61,213 nt of DNA from an uncultured Pelagibacteraceae bacterium (GCA_902569285.1 CACFTS010000003.1:1-61213); one strand, 5' to 3'. Shown: positions 30,168 through 40,601, counted from the stretch's first letter. Notes: a model not told the origin generated them from the sequence alone. Program-made: numbers and translations.

Positions 30168-30806
30168 ATGAAGAAAATAATATCGATATTATTTGTATCT
30201 TTACTACTCACTGTATCAGCTCATGCCGGTGGTATGATTGGTGTTAAATATGGTAATGGTGAGTTAGAAGCTACAAAACAAGCTTATACAGCAGGAAGTA
30301 ATTCTTACTCTGCTCAGACTCAAGCTGAAAGCCATGAGTTTGCTGCAGTTTTTGCTGAAGTAAATCTTCCTAACCATCCACTATCTTTAGGAATAGAATA
30401 TATTCCTTATACTGCAACTGTTTCAGTTGATGGTAGTTCATCTGACTCACATTTAGAAATAAGTGAGCATACTACTATATACGCACTATTAACAAATGAC
30501 ATAGGTAGCGGTGAAGCTAGCGCATATTTTAAAGTTGGTTATGCTATGGCTGATATAGGTGGTGTTTCAGCTAATTATGCTACTACTACTCTTAACTCAC
30601 ACGATGATACATTGGAAGGTCCAATGATAGGTATTGGAGTTCAAAGTGGTGAATTTGGTATTGGCATGGTTGGTAGATTAGAATGGACAATGACTGATTA
30701 TGATGATGTAAGCGCTACAACTACATCAAATGGTTCTACAAGTGTTAAGAAAACAGCAGATGCTGACTTAACAACGATTACTATTTCATTAGCTAAAACG
30801 TTTTAA
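30168..30806 (+). CDS. Small outer-membrane beta-barrel protein
   Basis: Signal peptide; GMIGVKYGNGELE; amphipathic strands; ends TISLAKTF with terminal Phe. Confidence 0.75.
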   Translation: MKKIISILFVSLLLTVSAHAGGMIGVKYGNGELEATKQAYTAGSNSYSAQTQAESHEFAAVFAEVNLPNHPLSLGIEYIPYTATVSVDGSSSDSHLEISEHTTIYALLTNDIGSGEASAYFKVGYAMADIGGVSANYATTTLNSHDDTLEGPMIGIGVQSGEFGIGMVGRLEWTMTDYDDVSATTTSNGSTSVKKTADADLTTITISLAKTF

Positions 30807-30824
30807 TTATCATTAAAAAAATTT

Positions 30825-30860
30825 AAAAACCCCTCTAATTTTTTAGAGGGGTTTTTTTTT
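30825..30860. terminator. Rho-independent terminator between convergent genes
   Basis: AAAAACCCCTCTAA-TTTT-TTAGAGGGGTTTTTTTTT. Confidence 0.88.
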
Positions 30861-31541
30861 ATTTAAATTTTTATAGTTATTTAAATTATCAACTGTAAAC
30901 CATTTTTTAGGTGTTATATCTGATACATATAGTTGGTTAATTTTTATTAATCTTTTCCATAGAATATTAAAATCATCAGTTTTTTTAATTTTTTTATAAA
31001 TTTTATTAGGATTTAAAACTTGTATACCAGTACAATAAATGTCAGTTTTATTTTTTCTAGATAGTTTTTGTATAATATTTTTTTTTCTAAAGATATAATC
31101 ACCATCTAATCCCTCTATAGGTTTAGTAGGAATAATCATGCATAAAGGCTGGCCTTTTTTATTATAGTCTTTTTCAATTTTTTTAAAGTTTATTTCTGTA
31201 ACATTATCGCAAGTTAAAACATAGATAGGATTGTTAAAGTTTTTAAAAATAGAATTAAAAATCCACCATGCATTTCCTTTATTATTAGTATTAATTATAG
31301 AAGAAACATTTTTTTCTATTAAATGTTTAGCTAAGATAGGACCTTTATAGCCAACTGAAATATGAATATAATTAATATATTTTCTTAATTTTTTTATTCC
31401 ATTAGCAATTAAAGAAGATTGCTTATATTTAACAAGTCCCTTTGGAATTTTTTTTGTTAGAGGCATTAATCTTATGCCTCTACCAGCAGCCATTATAAAA
31501 GCATGATCTATTTTTTTATAACTCATGAGAGTTAAGACCAA
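30843..31541 (-). CDS. Sugar-phosphate nucleotidyltransferase-like protein
   Basis: HAFIMAAGRGIRLMPLTKKIPKGLVKY. Confidence 0.85.
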   Translation of the reverse strand: MVLTLMSYKKIDHAFIMAAGRGIRLMPLTKKIPKGLVKYKQSSLIANGIKKLRKYINYIHISVGYKGPILAKHLIEKNVSSIINTNNKGNAWWIFNSIFKNFNNPIYVLTCDNVTEINFKKIEKDYNKKGQPLCMIIPTKPIEGLDGDYIFRKKNIIQKLSRKNKTDIYCTGIQVLNPNKIYKKIKKTDDFNILWKRLIKINQLYVSDITPKKWFTVDNLNNYKNLNKKKPL

Positions 31542-32469
31542 ATCTAATTATTTTTTCAATTTCATTATTGTTTAATTGTTTTGCATTTTGAGAAGAAACA
31601 ATTTTTTTGAGTGGTTTTTTTGATAATATATTAAAATCGATTATAAAAAATTTTTTGTTTTTAATTTTAAATTCTTTTGCATATTTTAATTCATCCTCAC
31701 CAATAAGGTATTCATCTAATCTATCACCTTTTCTCGTTTTAATTATTTTATATTTTCCACCATATTTTTTTACCCATACTTTAAGAATATCTATCATCTT
31801 AGAAGATTTCATTTCTGCAGAAAGAATTTTACCTGACAATTTATCTTTAAGTTTTAATGCTTGATCAATTAAATTCACTGCTTCTTCGACTGAGAAAAAA
31901 AATCTTCTCATATTAGGACCAGTGGTTAAAATAGTTTTATTTTTATTAAACATTTGTTTCCAAATTGGCAGAACTGATCCAGTTGACCATGTTACATTTC
32001 CATATCTTACACAAATAAATTTTGTTTTTCCGTAAGGTTGTATTGATGAAAAAAGTCTTTCCATACAAGATTTACTTAGGCCATAAATATTTTTTATTGG
32101 TGGAGAAGCTTTATCGGTAGATACACCAATTACTGTAGGTATTTTTTTATTTATACACGCTCTTGCAATATTTGCAGAACCTACAATATTTATATCTATA
32201 CATTCAAAAGGAAACTTTTCTGATAAATCTACAAATTTAGTTGCTGCAGCATGTATAACAATATCTGGTTTTGCATAATTTAAACAATCATTTACAGATT
32301 CAATATTAGAAACATCGAGAGGTATTACTTCGCAGTTCGTAAGATTTTTAACTAGAAAATTTTGTTTATTATTTCTAGCACCTATAAAAACTTTATATTT
32401 TTTTTTATAAAAAAGAGCTAAATTTCTCCCCAGATATCCGGTTCCACCTGTTATTAGAATTTTTTTCAT
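31516..32469 (-). CDS. NAD-dependent epimerase/dehydratase (CapD/PseB-like polysaccharide biosynthesis)
   Basis: ILITGGTGYLGRNLALFY...VIGVSTDKASPPIKNIYGLSKSCMERL. Confidence 0.88.
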   Translation of the reverse strand: MKKILITGGTGYLGRNLALFYKKKYKVFIGARNNKQNFLVKNLTNCEVIPLDVSNIESVNDCLNYAKPDIVIHAAATKFVDLSEKFPFECIDINIVGSANIARACINKKIPTVIGVSTDKASPPIKNIYGLSKSCMERLFSSIQPYGKTKFICVRYGNVTWSTGSVLPIWKQMFNKNKTILTTGPNMRRFFFSVEEAVNLIDQALKLKDKLSGKILSAEMKSSKMIDILKVWVKKYGGKYKIIKTRKGDRLDEYLIGEDELKYAKEFKIKNKKFFIIDFNILSKKPLKKIVSSQNAKQLNNNEIEKIIRFGLNSHEL

Positions 32470-32509
32470 TATTAAATGTATTAAATTTGTTTATAATTTT
32501 AATTATAAA

Positions 32510-33433
32510 ATGTCTATATCTATTCATATACCTTTTTACAATCCAAATCCTGAAAAAAAGGAAGGATACAGAAATTTAACAAGATTTGATTATTTAAATG
32601 AAAATATTTTAAATTTAAAAAATTTATCTTTTCAAACTGACATATTTATACATACCCACAATGATTTTTTAGATAATAAAAATTTAGATGCGCATGTGAT
32701 TAATCATAAAATAAGCAATGAAGATTTAGAAAAAGGATATTTAACTTGGTTAACTAGACCTGAAATGGAAAAACAAAAAAATGATTATGAATATTTTATG
32801 TATCTTGAGCATGATATAAAATTCACGGAAAAAAACTTACAATATTACCTAAAATATCAAAAAATTTTTTTAAATAAAAAATTTAATTTAGGATTTTTAA
32901 TTTACGAAAAGAACAATGAAAATAATGAAAATTATAGTATCCACATTACTAATAAATTGAATAATTTTTTTTATATTGATAACCAAAAGTTTATGATTAA
33001 TGATTGGGATACTTATTGTTGTTTTTGGATTTATAATAAAAAACAATTTGTAGATTTTATTAAATCAAAGTGGTGGAATTTTGAAAATAAAGTTCACAAT
33101 TTTAGGCATAATTATGGAATAACCGAAAGATCATCAATAGGATTTAATGCTCCAAATATAAATTATTTTAAAGCAACTTTATTACCGGAAATTAATAAAA
33201 AGCCTCATCCAGATTGTTTTGTAGAACATATTACCAATAATTATTTTGAAAAATTTAAAGAATTTAAAAATAAAGGGTACAAAGATATTAGAGGAGTTTG
33301 TACATATAAAATAGATGAAGTTTTTGAGGAAACCACTAATCATAAAAAATCAATTAATCATTTTTATATAAAAAGATTTTTTAAAATAATCTTTTGGAAA
33401 CTAAGATTCTTGACAAGACTCTTTAGGAATTAA
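32510..33433 (+). CDS. Hypothetical protein, glycosyltransferase-like
   Basis: SIHIPFYNPNPEKKEGYRNLTRFDYL...YEYFMYLEHDIKF; adjacent to sugar nucleotide genes. Confidence 0.5.
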   Translation: MSISIHIPFYNPNPEKKEGYRNLTRFDYLNENILNLKNLSFQTDIFIHTHNDFLDNKNLDAHVINHKISNEDLEKGYLTWLTRPEMEKQKNDYEYFMYLEHDIKFTEKNLQYYLKYQKIFLNKKFNLGFLIYEKNNENNENYSIHITNKLNNFFYIDNQKFMINDWDTYCCFWIYNKKQFVDFIKSKWWNFENKVHNFRHNYGITERSSIGFNAPNINYFKATLLPEINKKPHPDCFVEHITNNYFEKFKEFKNKGYKDIRGVCTYKIDEVFEETTNHKKSINHFYIKRFFKIIFWKLRFLTRLFRN

Positions 33434-33870
33434 TGAAAATGAAAAAAGAATTTGAATGGACATGTCGGCACACTTGGAAACGTAGTGCTTATAATACCTT
33501 ATGGTGTTTAATTGGATGCTCGATTGGAGATTTTGGAACAATTTTATTTTTTCAATTACAAAATATTCTTTGGCCTACTCTTTATATAATGATTTTGGCA
33601 ATCATTAATGGCTTGATTACAAGCATAATATTAGAAACTTTTATTCTATTGAAACAAATGAATTTTGGTCAAGCCTTAAGGACAGCGCTTGGAATGAGCT
33701 TTATTTCTATGATTAGCATGGAAATTGTTATGAATACTGTTGACTGGTGGTTAACGGGAGGAGCTAATCTAAACTGGTGGATAATACCTGTTATGCTAAT
33801 AGCTGGCTTTATTACACCTTGGCCATATAATTATTGGCGATTGAAAAAATTTGATCTATCCTGTCACTAA
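33433..33870 (+). CDS. DUF4396-like membrane protein
   Basis: CRHTWKRSAYNTLWCLIGCSIGDFGTILFFQ; 4 predicted TM segments. Confidence 0.7.
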   Translation: MKMKKEFEWTCRHTWKRSAYNTLWCLIGCSIGDFGTILFFQLQNILWPTLYIMILAIINGLITSIILETFILLKQMNFGQALRTALGMSFISMISMEIVMNTVDWWLTGGANLNWWIIPVMLIAGFITPWPYNYWRLKKFDLSCH

Positions 33871-34032
33871 TATGAAAAAGATTTTAGGGATCTTGGTTTT
33901 GGTGGTCAAGCAATTTTAATTGATATGGATAACTCAAGAATAGTTATAATAAATTCTGCTCACTACAATCACGAAAAATATAAATATAATCATAAAAAAC
34001 TTTTAATTGATCCAATAAAAAAAGGCAAATGA
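33871..34032 (+). pseudogene. C-terminal remnant resembling a serine hydrolase/beta-lactamase-family protein
   Basis: Start-less frame: YEKDFRDLGFGGQAILIDMDNSRIVIINSAHYNHEKYKYNHKKLLIDPIKKGK*. Confidence 0.5.
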
Positions 34033-36338
34033 TGAAAAAACTTTTAGGAATTGTATTTTTATTTTTACTTTTTTATAGTAGTTCTGCTTGGGCGAGTTGT
34101 GATACCACTTTAGCTTCGGACTCAACTACTCAGCTCATATGTGATTCAAATGATGAATTAACAGTTAATGAAGGTGTGACTTTAAATAGAAATGGCAAAT
34201 ATGCCGTATATGCAGTTAACGATGACAATGTAAAAGTAACAAATCACGGAACTATAACTAATAATAACCATTTCACACTTCATATGCGAAATACAACGAG
34301 CGCTACTATTGATAATAAAAGTACAGGCATAATACAAACAACAGGGGGATGCTGTACTATTGATTATAAAGGTTCTGACGGTACATTCACTCTTACAAAT
34401 GCGGGAACTATAATTTCTAAAACACACGGCACAATTATTAATTGGGGGACAAGCAGTTCAATTGTAAATATTACAAATTCAGGAACAATTAGAATGAGAG
34501 GAGAAAGTGTCAGTCAAAGTGATGTGAAAGCACTTTGTGCAATTTGTACCGCAGGTTCAACAGGAGCTGTAACTATTACAAACTCTGGAACAATTGAAAC
34601 TATAGGAGATGATAGGCCAGCGATTTATACTAATGATGAAACTGCTTCAACCATAATCAACTCAGGAACAATTTCTGGACATGGCACTGCTAAAGATATT
34701 TTAGTTGCTGATGATTCTTCTGGTACAGCTACAACTACAATCAAGATTAGTGGAGAAGGAAGTTTTAACAATGGAATTGAATTAAATGATACAACTGTAC
34801 AGCTAGTTTTAGAATCTGATATTAAAAGAGATACTACAGTAACAATTTATAATAAGGACAATCTTACAATTGTAAACAATCTCACAGGAAATGATACTTA
34901 CTCAATTACAAGTGAAAACTTGGATAGTGGTGAGGGTGATACTACTCTTGGAGATGGAGTTCTGACAATATTTGGTGAAGATCTTGAGATAGCTCAAGAC
35001 AATCCAAAATATAGAAGTGAAAATGTTTTAACTAAGCTACGTGGTTTATTTGATGCTGTAAATTATATTAATTGGCATGCCCCAGAAGATAAATTCTTTA
35101 AAATATTTCATAGCACACAGAAGAGAGAAGGAACCTATAAGGGAGAAATGTCAGGTGTTGTTGGTCAGTTAAGTCCTTTTATTTTAGGAGATATTAGAAA
35201 TAATATTTTTCTCGGCTATACAAGACAAGATGGAAACTTTGACAATGGTGAATTCTTAGGAGGAGATAACTTTGCATTAGGTTTAAAGAGTGTTTATGAA
35301 AATAATGGATTTAAAGCATCTTTCACACCTATGATTGGTTTGAATGATCTAACTGTTACTGATTTTGATACAGATACAAAAACAAAAATAAGCACAAATT
35401 TATTATCGGAATTTGCTGGGTTTAATACAAAATTTGGAAAAGAAATAAAAACAAGCGAAGATAGCTCGTTAAGTTTAAACGTACAGTCAACTTTAGGGGT
35501 GCAAAGATTTCCTGATTATCTTGCAAAATTTAGTGAAGGAGATTTGTCAGTCGATGAAGCAATAGAACAAGTTCTTGGTGTTGGGTTTGAAGTAAGATAT
35601 GTAGAAGAACTTGGTAATAGCTTTATTATTCAGCCTTATATTGGAGCCAATTTTAATAACAATCTTAATAATTCTATAAAGATAACAGCAGATGGAGAAA
35701 ATAAAAATGTAACTCCTGCTAATGAAATGACAACTGGATACTTTGCCGGTGTTTCTTTTACAAAAAAAACCAAAGATATGAACTTTGATCTGGAATTAAT
35801 GTATGGCAATGAAGACGGTTTAATTAATCAAATTGCAGCTTTATCATTAACTAAAACATTTGGAAAAATTAAGGAAGCAAAATTACAAAAAGAATCTGAT
35901 ACATCAAAGGATGTTAAAATTTTAACTTCCAAAGGTTATGATATAGATCTAAAAGAGATCGAAGAATTAAGAAAAGCAAACGAAACATTAAATGCTAAAA
36001 ATGAAGAATTAATAGCTCAAAACGAAAAGCTTAAATTATTAACTCAAAAAACTCTTGAAGAAAATGCAACAAGCAAAAGATTAATTGTTGAATTAATTAA
36101 AGATAATGAAAAATTAAAATTAGAGAAACAAATATTTAAAAATAAAATTTTAGAAAACGAAAATAAAGATCTGCAAAAACAAATTGATAATGTTGATCAA
36201 AAAAATAATAAAACTTTATTATTCAATATAATATTAAGTATTATATTATTTGTAATCTTTGCCGTCATATATCTTATTATCAATTTTATATTTGGAATTT
36301 ATAAAAGGAAAGCTTTTAAAATTGCTCAGATTCAGTAG
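34029..36338 (+). CDS. Autotransporter-like protein: beta-helix passenger, beta-barrel, C-terminal coiled coil and TM helix
   Basis: Signal peptide; repeated T-I-T-N-S-G-T-I type motifs; barrel strands ending AALSLTKTFGK; ~110 aa coiled coil; TM LLFNIILSIILFVIFAVIYLIINFIFGIY. Confidence 0.7.
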   Translation: MMKKLLGIVFLFLLFYSSSAWASCDTTLASDSTTQLICDSNDELTVNEGVTLNRNGKYAVYAVNDDNVKVTNHGTITNNNHFTLHMRNTTSATIDNKSTGIIQTTGGCCTIDYKGSDGTFTLTNAGTIISKTHGTIINWGTSSSIVNITNSGTIRMRGESVSQSDVKALCAICTAGSTGAVTITNSGTIETIGDDRPAIYTNDETASTIINSGTISGHGTAKDILVADDSSGTATTTIKISGEGSFNNGIELNDTTVQLVLESDIKRDTTVTIYNKDNLTIVNNLTGNDTYSITSENLDSGEGDTTLGDGVLTIFGEDLEIAQDNPKYRSENVLTKLRGLFDAVNYINWHAPEDKFFKIFHSTQKREGTYKGEMSGVVGQLSPFILGDIRNNIFLGYTRQDGNFDNGEFLGGDNFALGLKSVYENNGFKASFTPMIGLNDLTVTDFDTDTKTKISTNLLSEFAGFNTKFGKEIKTSEDSSLSLNVQSTLGVQRFPDYLAKFSEGDLSVDEAIEQVLGVGFEVRYVEELGNSFIIQPYIGANFNNNLNNSIKITADGENKNVTPANEMTTGYFAGVSFTKKTKDMNFDLELMYGNEDGLINQIAALSLTKTFGKIKEAKLQKESDTSKDVKILTSKGYDIDLKEIEELRKANETLNAKNEELIAQNEKLKLLTQKTLEENATSKRLIVELIKDNEKLKLEKQIFKNKILENENKDLQKQIDNVDQKNNKTLLFNIILSIILFVIFAVIYLIINFIFGIYKRKAFKIAQIQ

Positions 36339-36466
36339 AGCCTTTCCTGCACTACATAAAAAATTTGATGTAGATATTAATTTAAGAGGAGTTTCTGTTT
36401 ATGTTGGTGATAAAAATTAATAAATAGAAATTCTAATTTATTAAAGTGTTTATTTAATTATATTTT

Positions 36467-37039
36467 ATGAAAGAAATTTTAAAAAAAAAATTTAAACCTC
36501 GAATTAAAGCTCGAATTAGAAAAAACAAACAAATTATAAATAAGAATATAGATAAATTTTTTGATTGGATCAAAGGTGCTGAACTAGTTGAACTTAAAGA
36601 ATGCAAAACACAAGAAGATCCAGTTAGACCAGAATTAGATAATGTTTTTAGAAGAAGTTATGGGAGAAAAATTTATGGAGTTAAATATATGGGAGAAATT
36701 AAAGCAGTAATGTGTTTTGTTTATACAAATGAAATTCCAAAAAATGTTGAAGAATTAGATAAGTTTAGCCATGACGCTTATTTAAAAAGCGCACAAAGAG
36801 ACCAAAATATTGGGAAAATTGCTATTGCATATACAGTATGGTCAAAAAAAAAGGGTGGTGGTAAATTGATTGTTAAAGAAGTTTTTAAAAAGATTAAAAA
36901 ATCAAATCACCTTAACAGATTAGTTACATTGTCGCCTTTAACTGAAATGGCAACGCGGTTTCATAGTAAAAATGGAGCAAAGCTTTTAAGAATAAACGAA
37001 ACAACCCAGAATTTTGAGTATCATATAGATAAGAAATAA
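36467..37039 (+). CDS. Hypothetical protein, possibly GNAT-like
   Basis: 190 aa; VTLSPLTEMATRFHSKNGAKLLRINETTQNFEYHI resembles an acetyltransferase C-terminus. Confidence 0.4.
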   Translation: MKEILKKKFKPRIKARIRKNKQIINKNIDKFFDWIKGAELVELKECKTQEDPVRPELDNVFRRSYGRKIYGVKYMGEIKAVMCFVYTNEIPKNVEELDKFSHDAYLKSAQRDQNIGKIAIAYTVWSKKKGGGKLIVKEVFKKIKKSNHLNRLVTLSPLTEMATRFHSKNGAKLLRINETTQNFEYHIDKK

Positions 37040-37075
37040 AAAAATTAATTAAATAATAATCAATTAAATAAATAA

Positions 37076-37666
37076 TTAATCAACTCTTTTGCTTGCTTTC
37101 CATTCACCACTATAAGTTTTTCCAGAATTGTAAACAGATTTTCCTTGACCATGTTTTCTGAAAGCTTTCATTTCACCTGTGTATGTACCATTTGAATACT
37201 TACATATTTTAATTTTTGGATCATTAGTATTTTTACAATAGGGAGATAATTTATAAATTTTTTCTCCATAAAAAAGTGAATAGATAATTATAAATGAAAT
37301 TATGAATGGAGTCGTAATAGCAATGATTGGAAGTTTTAGTATCAATAAATTTTTTATTCCTGCAACTATGAAAATTTCATCAAACATTGTGGTAAATATT
37401 TTTGCTAAATAAACATAAACACCGATCATTAATAAGCTAAAAAATAGATCTAAATTTAATAAGTAACCAGCTGAAAATAAAAAGATTATAATTATTGAAG
37501 AAAGAATTGAAGCTCCTACGACCCCTAAATAGTAGATAATAATTAAAGATATATTTAAAATTACTGTATTAGATTTTAAAAATGAACCCAACCAACCTAA
37601 AAGAAACATAACTAAAATAAATGTATTTAGATGATATATGTATGGATGTACTAGACCTAAGTTCAT
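37076..37666 (-). CDS. Multi-TM membrane protein with C-terminal MORN repeats
   Basis: About 5 hydrophobic segments then YSNGTYTGEMKAFRKHGQGKSVYNSGKTYSGEWK. Confidence 0.65.
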   Translation of the reverse strand: MNLGLVHPYIYHLNTFILVMFLLGWLGSFLKSNTVILNISLIIIYYLGVVGASILSSIIIIFLFSAGYLLNLDLFFSLLMIGVYVYLAKIFTTMFDEIFIVAGIKNLLILKLPIIAITTPFIISFIIIYSLFYGEKIYKLSPYCKNTNDPKIKICKYSNGTYTGEMKAFRKHGQGKSVYNSGKTYSGEWKASKRVD

Positions 37667-40575
37667 TTTTTATTTTCTTTTTTTTCTTTAATTCTCTTTT
37701 TTAGTATATGAAAAATAATACTACTATTTATTGTTAATTCACTTTCTTTCTCTTCTTCAATTTTATTATAATTTTCTTCATCTTTCCCTTCAAGATGATA
37801 ACTGGTAATATCTTTATCTAAATTTTTTCTTTGCAAATTCAATAAAAATTTTTCTCTTTTAGTTCCAATTTTTTCAAATATTTCCTCAAGCTCTTTATTA
37901 GAAATGTTTTTTTCAGCAAATCCAATTTGAAGATTCAAATTTGTGTTTGCTAATTCAATAGTATTTTTTAATCTTGTACCTATATTTTCATCAAAAGAAA
38001 ATCCAAGTTTCTCAATATTTTTGATATTATTAATCTTTTTAAAGTCTAAAATTATGGGGTTTTTTGCATTTTTCTCTCTACGTCTTTTTTCTTTTTGATA
38101 AGCTGAGTTTTCATCATTGTCCCAATCGTATTTAATTTCACAATCTTTACATCCAACATCTAATGTAATTTTTTTAGCTTTTTTAAATTTTGTAATTAGT
38201 TCATTGTACCATTCATGGACTAAATTCAGTTCTTTTTTTTCATAATTACACAAAATTTCGATTTGCTCTAAATCTTTATTTATAAGTTTGAAAAATTTAA
38301 TAATATTTACATTAATTTTTTCATTACCAAATCTTGGAAAATAAATCTTTAATATTTTCAATTTTTTTGAATATTGTAAAAAATCAAAGTCATTCTCAGT
38401 TAATGGTTTGTGAATTATACCATCAGTAGAATTCATTTCTTTGGTTATCATGCATGGATTAACTATTTCGAGTTCCTCTAAATTTTCAAGGTTTGATAAA
38501 TTTTTGATCAGGGTTTGATCAATTGATTTTATTTCCAACTTTTTAAGATTTTTCAAATTATTAAAATTTGTTAAATCAACATCAGTTGTATTCCACCACG
38601 TATCTTCATAATTGTAAGTAAGGCCAATATCCAAATTAATTTCCTCAAGTTTATTTGATTTATCAATGTTCATTACTTTTTTTGTCACATTAGGTTTATT
38701 ATCTTTCATAAAAGGATAGCGAGTGGTAAGCGAAAGTTTTTTTAAATTTTTAAAAGTAGGAAACTCCCAACATAGTGGATCTTTCTGATTTATATAATTA
38801 TTAAAATGTAAATCTTCTAAATTTTCTAAAATTTTAAGAGAATTTAAAGAACAAGGTGGAGATGATCGAAGGCCAAACTTTTTAACTTTTAAATAATTTA
38901 TAGATTTTGGAAACTGAAATGTTTTATTTTCAAACAATTTTTCATGATTAGGATATTGTTCCTTGTCAACGTAAAAGAAATTAATATTTTCTAGATTGTT
39001 AAAAATTATCTTTTTGGATTGATCTAAAAAACTTTTTTTTATTATAGGAACACAGCACCCTGGATTTTTTTCAAAATCAGAAATACTCCAAGATCCCTCA
39101 AAATAATCATATTCATAAAATTCTTTAAATGATTCTTCACTTTTCTTCTTTAATTTATCAAAATCTATTGGACCTTCGAATATCGACAAATAATAAGGAT
39201 CATCAAGATTAATATCTAAAAGCTCTATATCTTTAAATTTTTTAAGAGTTTCTGAATTCGATTGATCATCAACAACAATTACTGATTTAATTTCATTTAA
39301 ATAAATTTCATCAACAAATTTTTCTATATCTGAGTTTTTTAAATTTTTAATTTCAATAAATTTTTTGTAAGTATCTTTATTTTGACAATTGAGGAAAAAT
39401 TTAAATATCTCAATAAATTTATGATAATTTGAATTAAAATCATCAAATGAATTTAAATCTTTAAAGTTTATTGAACAAAAAATTTTTTTTTCAATTATAT
39501 CTTTTATTAACCGAATAGAATATTCTGAACAACTACGACCTACTGTTTCCCAGAAGTCATTAAAATCTAATTCTAATGTAATTTTTTTGATTGATTTATT
39601 TTTTATAATTTTTTCACTTATAAAATCATAAGTAGTATCAAAGTATTCAAAATGATTATCTAAAAAACTTCCAACTGTATTAATGATTACATGATCTAAT
39701 TTTGATTTTATAATTTCATTAAAAATATTGGAGTAACCATTGTAATTTTGTGATGGCCAATGAACTTCCAAGGTATCTTTTAATTCTTCATGTTTTTTAA
39801 CTTGTGTTCTATTTCTTTCCTCAGCTTCTAAGTATTCATAATCTAGAAGTAAGGTTTTTGACTTAGTTATTGTCTCTCTATATTTTGATATTTTTTTACT
39901 ATTAATGTTTATTTTTTGAGTGTTAGGAAGTGATAAGAGTTTCTCAAATATTATTTTTTTTTCAAAAATATCCTCATCAATCTCTGTTAGTTTTATATTT
40001 TTTAAATTTTTTAGCCTTAATAAATTATAAATATCGCATTGAAAAAAAATATCCTTTCCTTCATATATTTCAGAATAATAATAATCATAATCCTGCTCTT
40101 TAAGATTTTTTAAAAAAATATCATAATTAATTAGCTCTATTTCACTTAATCCTTGATATGCATTAGGGTAATTAGGAAAAGCATTAATAAAATTATTAAA
40201 GTTATTCTGTCTGTCATATAATTCTAACATACTTAAGTTTGGACTATCTTCACTTGGAAAAGCAAAAGCTATCTTATTTAATTGAGGTATCTTTATATTA
40301 ATTTTTGTATCAGATTTTTTTATTATACAGTCATAATCATATTTTAATATTTTTAAACTTTGTATTTTTGAAATAGCCTTAAAAAAAATATTATTATCAA
40401 ATAGGCAATTTTCTAATTGAATTTCATTAAGTTGAGTAAATTTAGTAAGTTCATCCCAGTTTGTTTCATTATTAAAATTTTTGAGAATTAAAATTGTGAT
40501 GTTATCTGGATTTTTTACTTCATTTATAAACGATTTAGAATTTACAGTTTTTAATTGATCAACTATAGTTTCCAT
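37663..40575 (-). CDS. 970-aa leucine-rich repeat protein
   Basis: Recurrent LRR-like units, e.g. NLKNLKKLEIKSI, NLENLEELEIVNPC, FKNLKKLSLTTR, SLKILENLEDLHFNN. Confidence 0.7.
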   Translation of the reverse strand: METIVDQLKTVNSKSFINEVKNPDNITILILKNFNNETNWDELTKFTQLNEIQLENCLFDNNIFFKAISKIQSLKILKYDYDCIIKKSDTKINIKIPQLNKIAFAFPSEDSPNLSMLELYDRQNNFNNFINAFPNYPNAYQGLSEIELINYDIFLKNLKEQDYDYYYSEIYEGKDIFFQCDIYNLLRLKNLKNIKLTEIDEDIFEKKIIFEKLLSLPNTQKININSKKISKYRETITKSKTLLLDYEYLEAEERNRTQVKKHEELKDTLEVHWPSQNYNGYSNIFNEIIKSKLDHVIINTVGSFLDNHFEYFDTTYDFISEKIIKNKSIKKITLELDFNDFWETVGRSCSEYSIRLIKDIIEKKIFCSINFKDLNSFDDFNSNYHKFIEIFKFFLNCQNKDTYKKFIEIKNLKNSDIEKFVDEIYLNEIKSVIVVDDQSNSETLKKFKDIELLDINLDDPYYLSIFEGPIDFDKLKKKSEESFKEFYEYDYFEGSWSISDFEKNPGCCVPIIKKSFLDQSKKIIFNNLENINFFYVDKEQYPNHEKLFENKTFQFPKSINYLKVKKFGLRSSPPCSLNSLKILENLEDLHFNNYINQKDPLCWEFPTFKNLKKLSLTTRYPFMKDNKPNVTKKVMNIDKSNKLEEINLDIGLTYNYEDTWWNTTDVDLTNFNNLKNLKKLEIKSIDQTLIKNLSNLENLEELEIVNPCMITKEMNSTDGIIHKPLTENDFDFLQYSKKLKILKIYFPRFGNEKINVNIIKFFKLINKDLEQIEILCNYEKKELNLVHEWYNELITKFKKAKKITLDVGCKDCEIKYDWDNDENSAYQKEKRRREKNAKNPIILDFKKINNIKNIEKLGFSFDENIGTRLKNTIELANTNLNLQIGFAEKNISNKELEEIFEKIGTKREKFLLNLQRKNLDKDITSYHLEGKDEENYNKIEEEKESELTINSSIIFHILKKRIKEKKENKK

Positions 40576-40601
40576 ATATTTAACTTATCATATTAAAAAA
40601 A

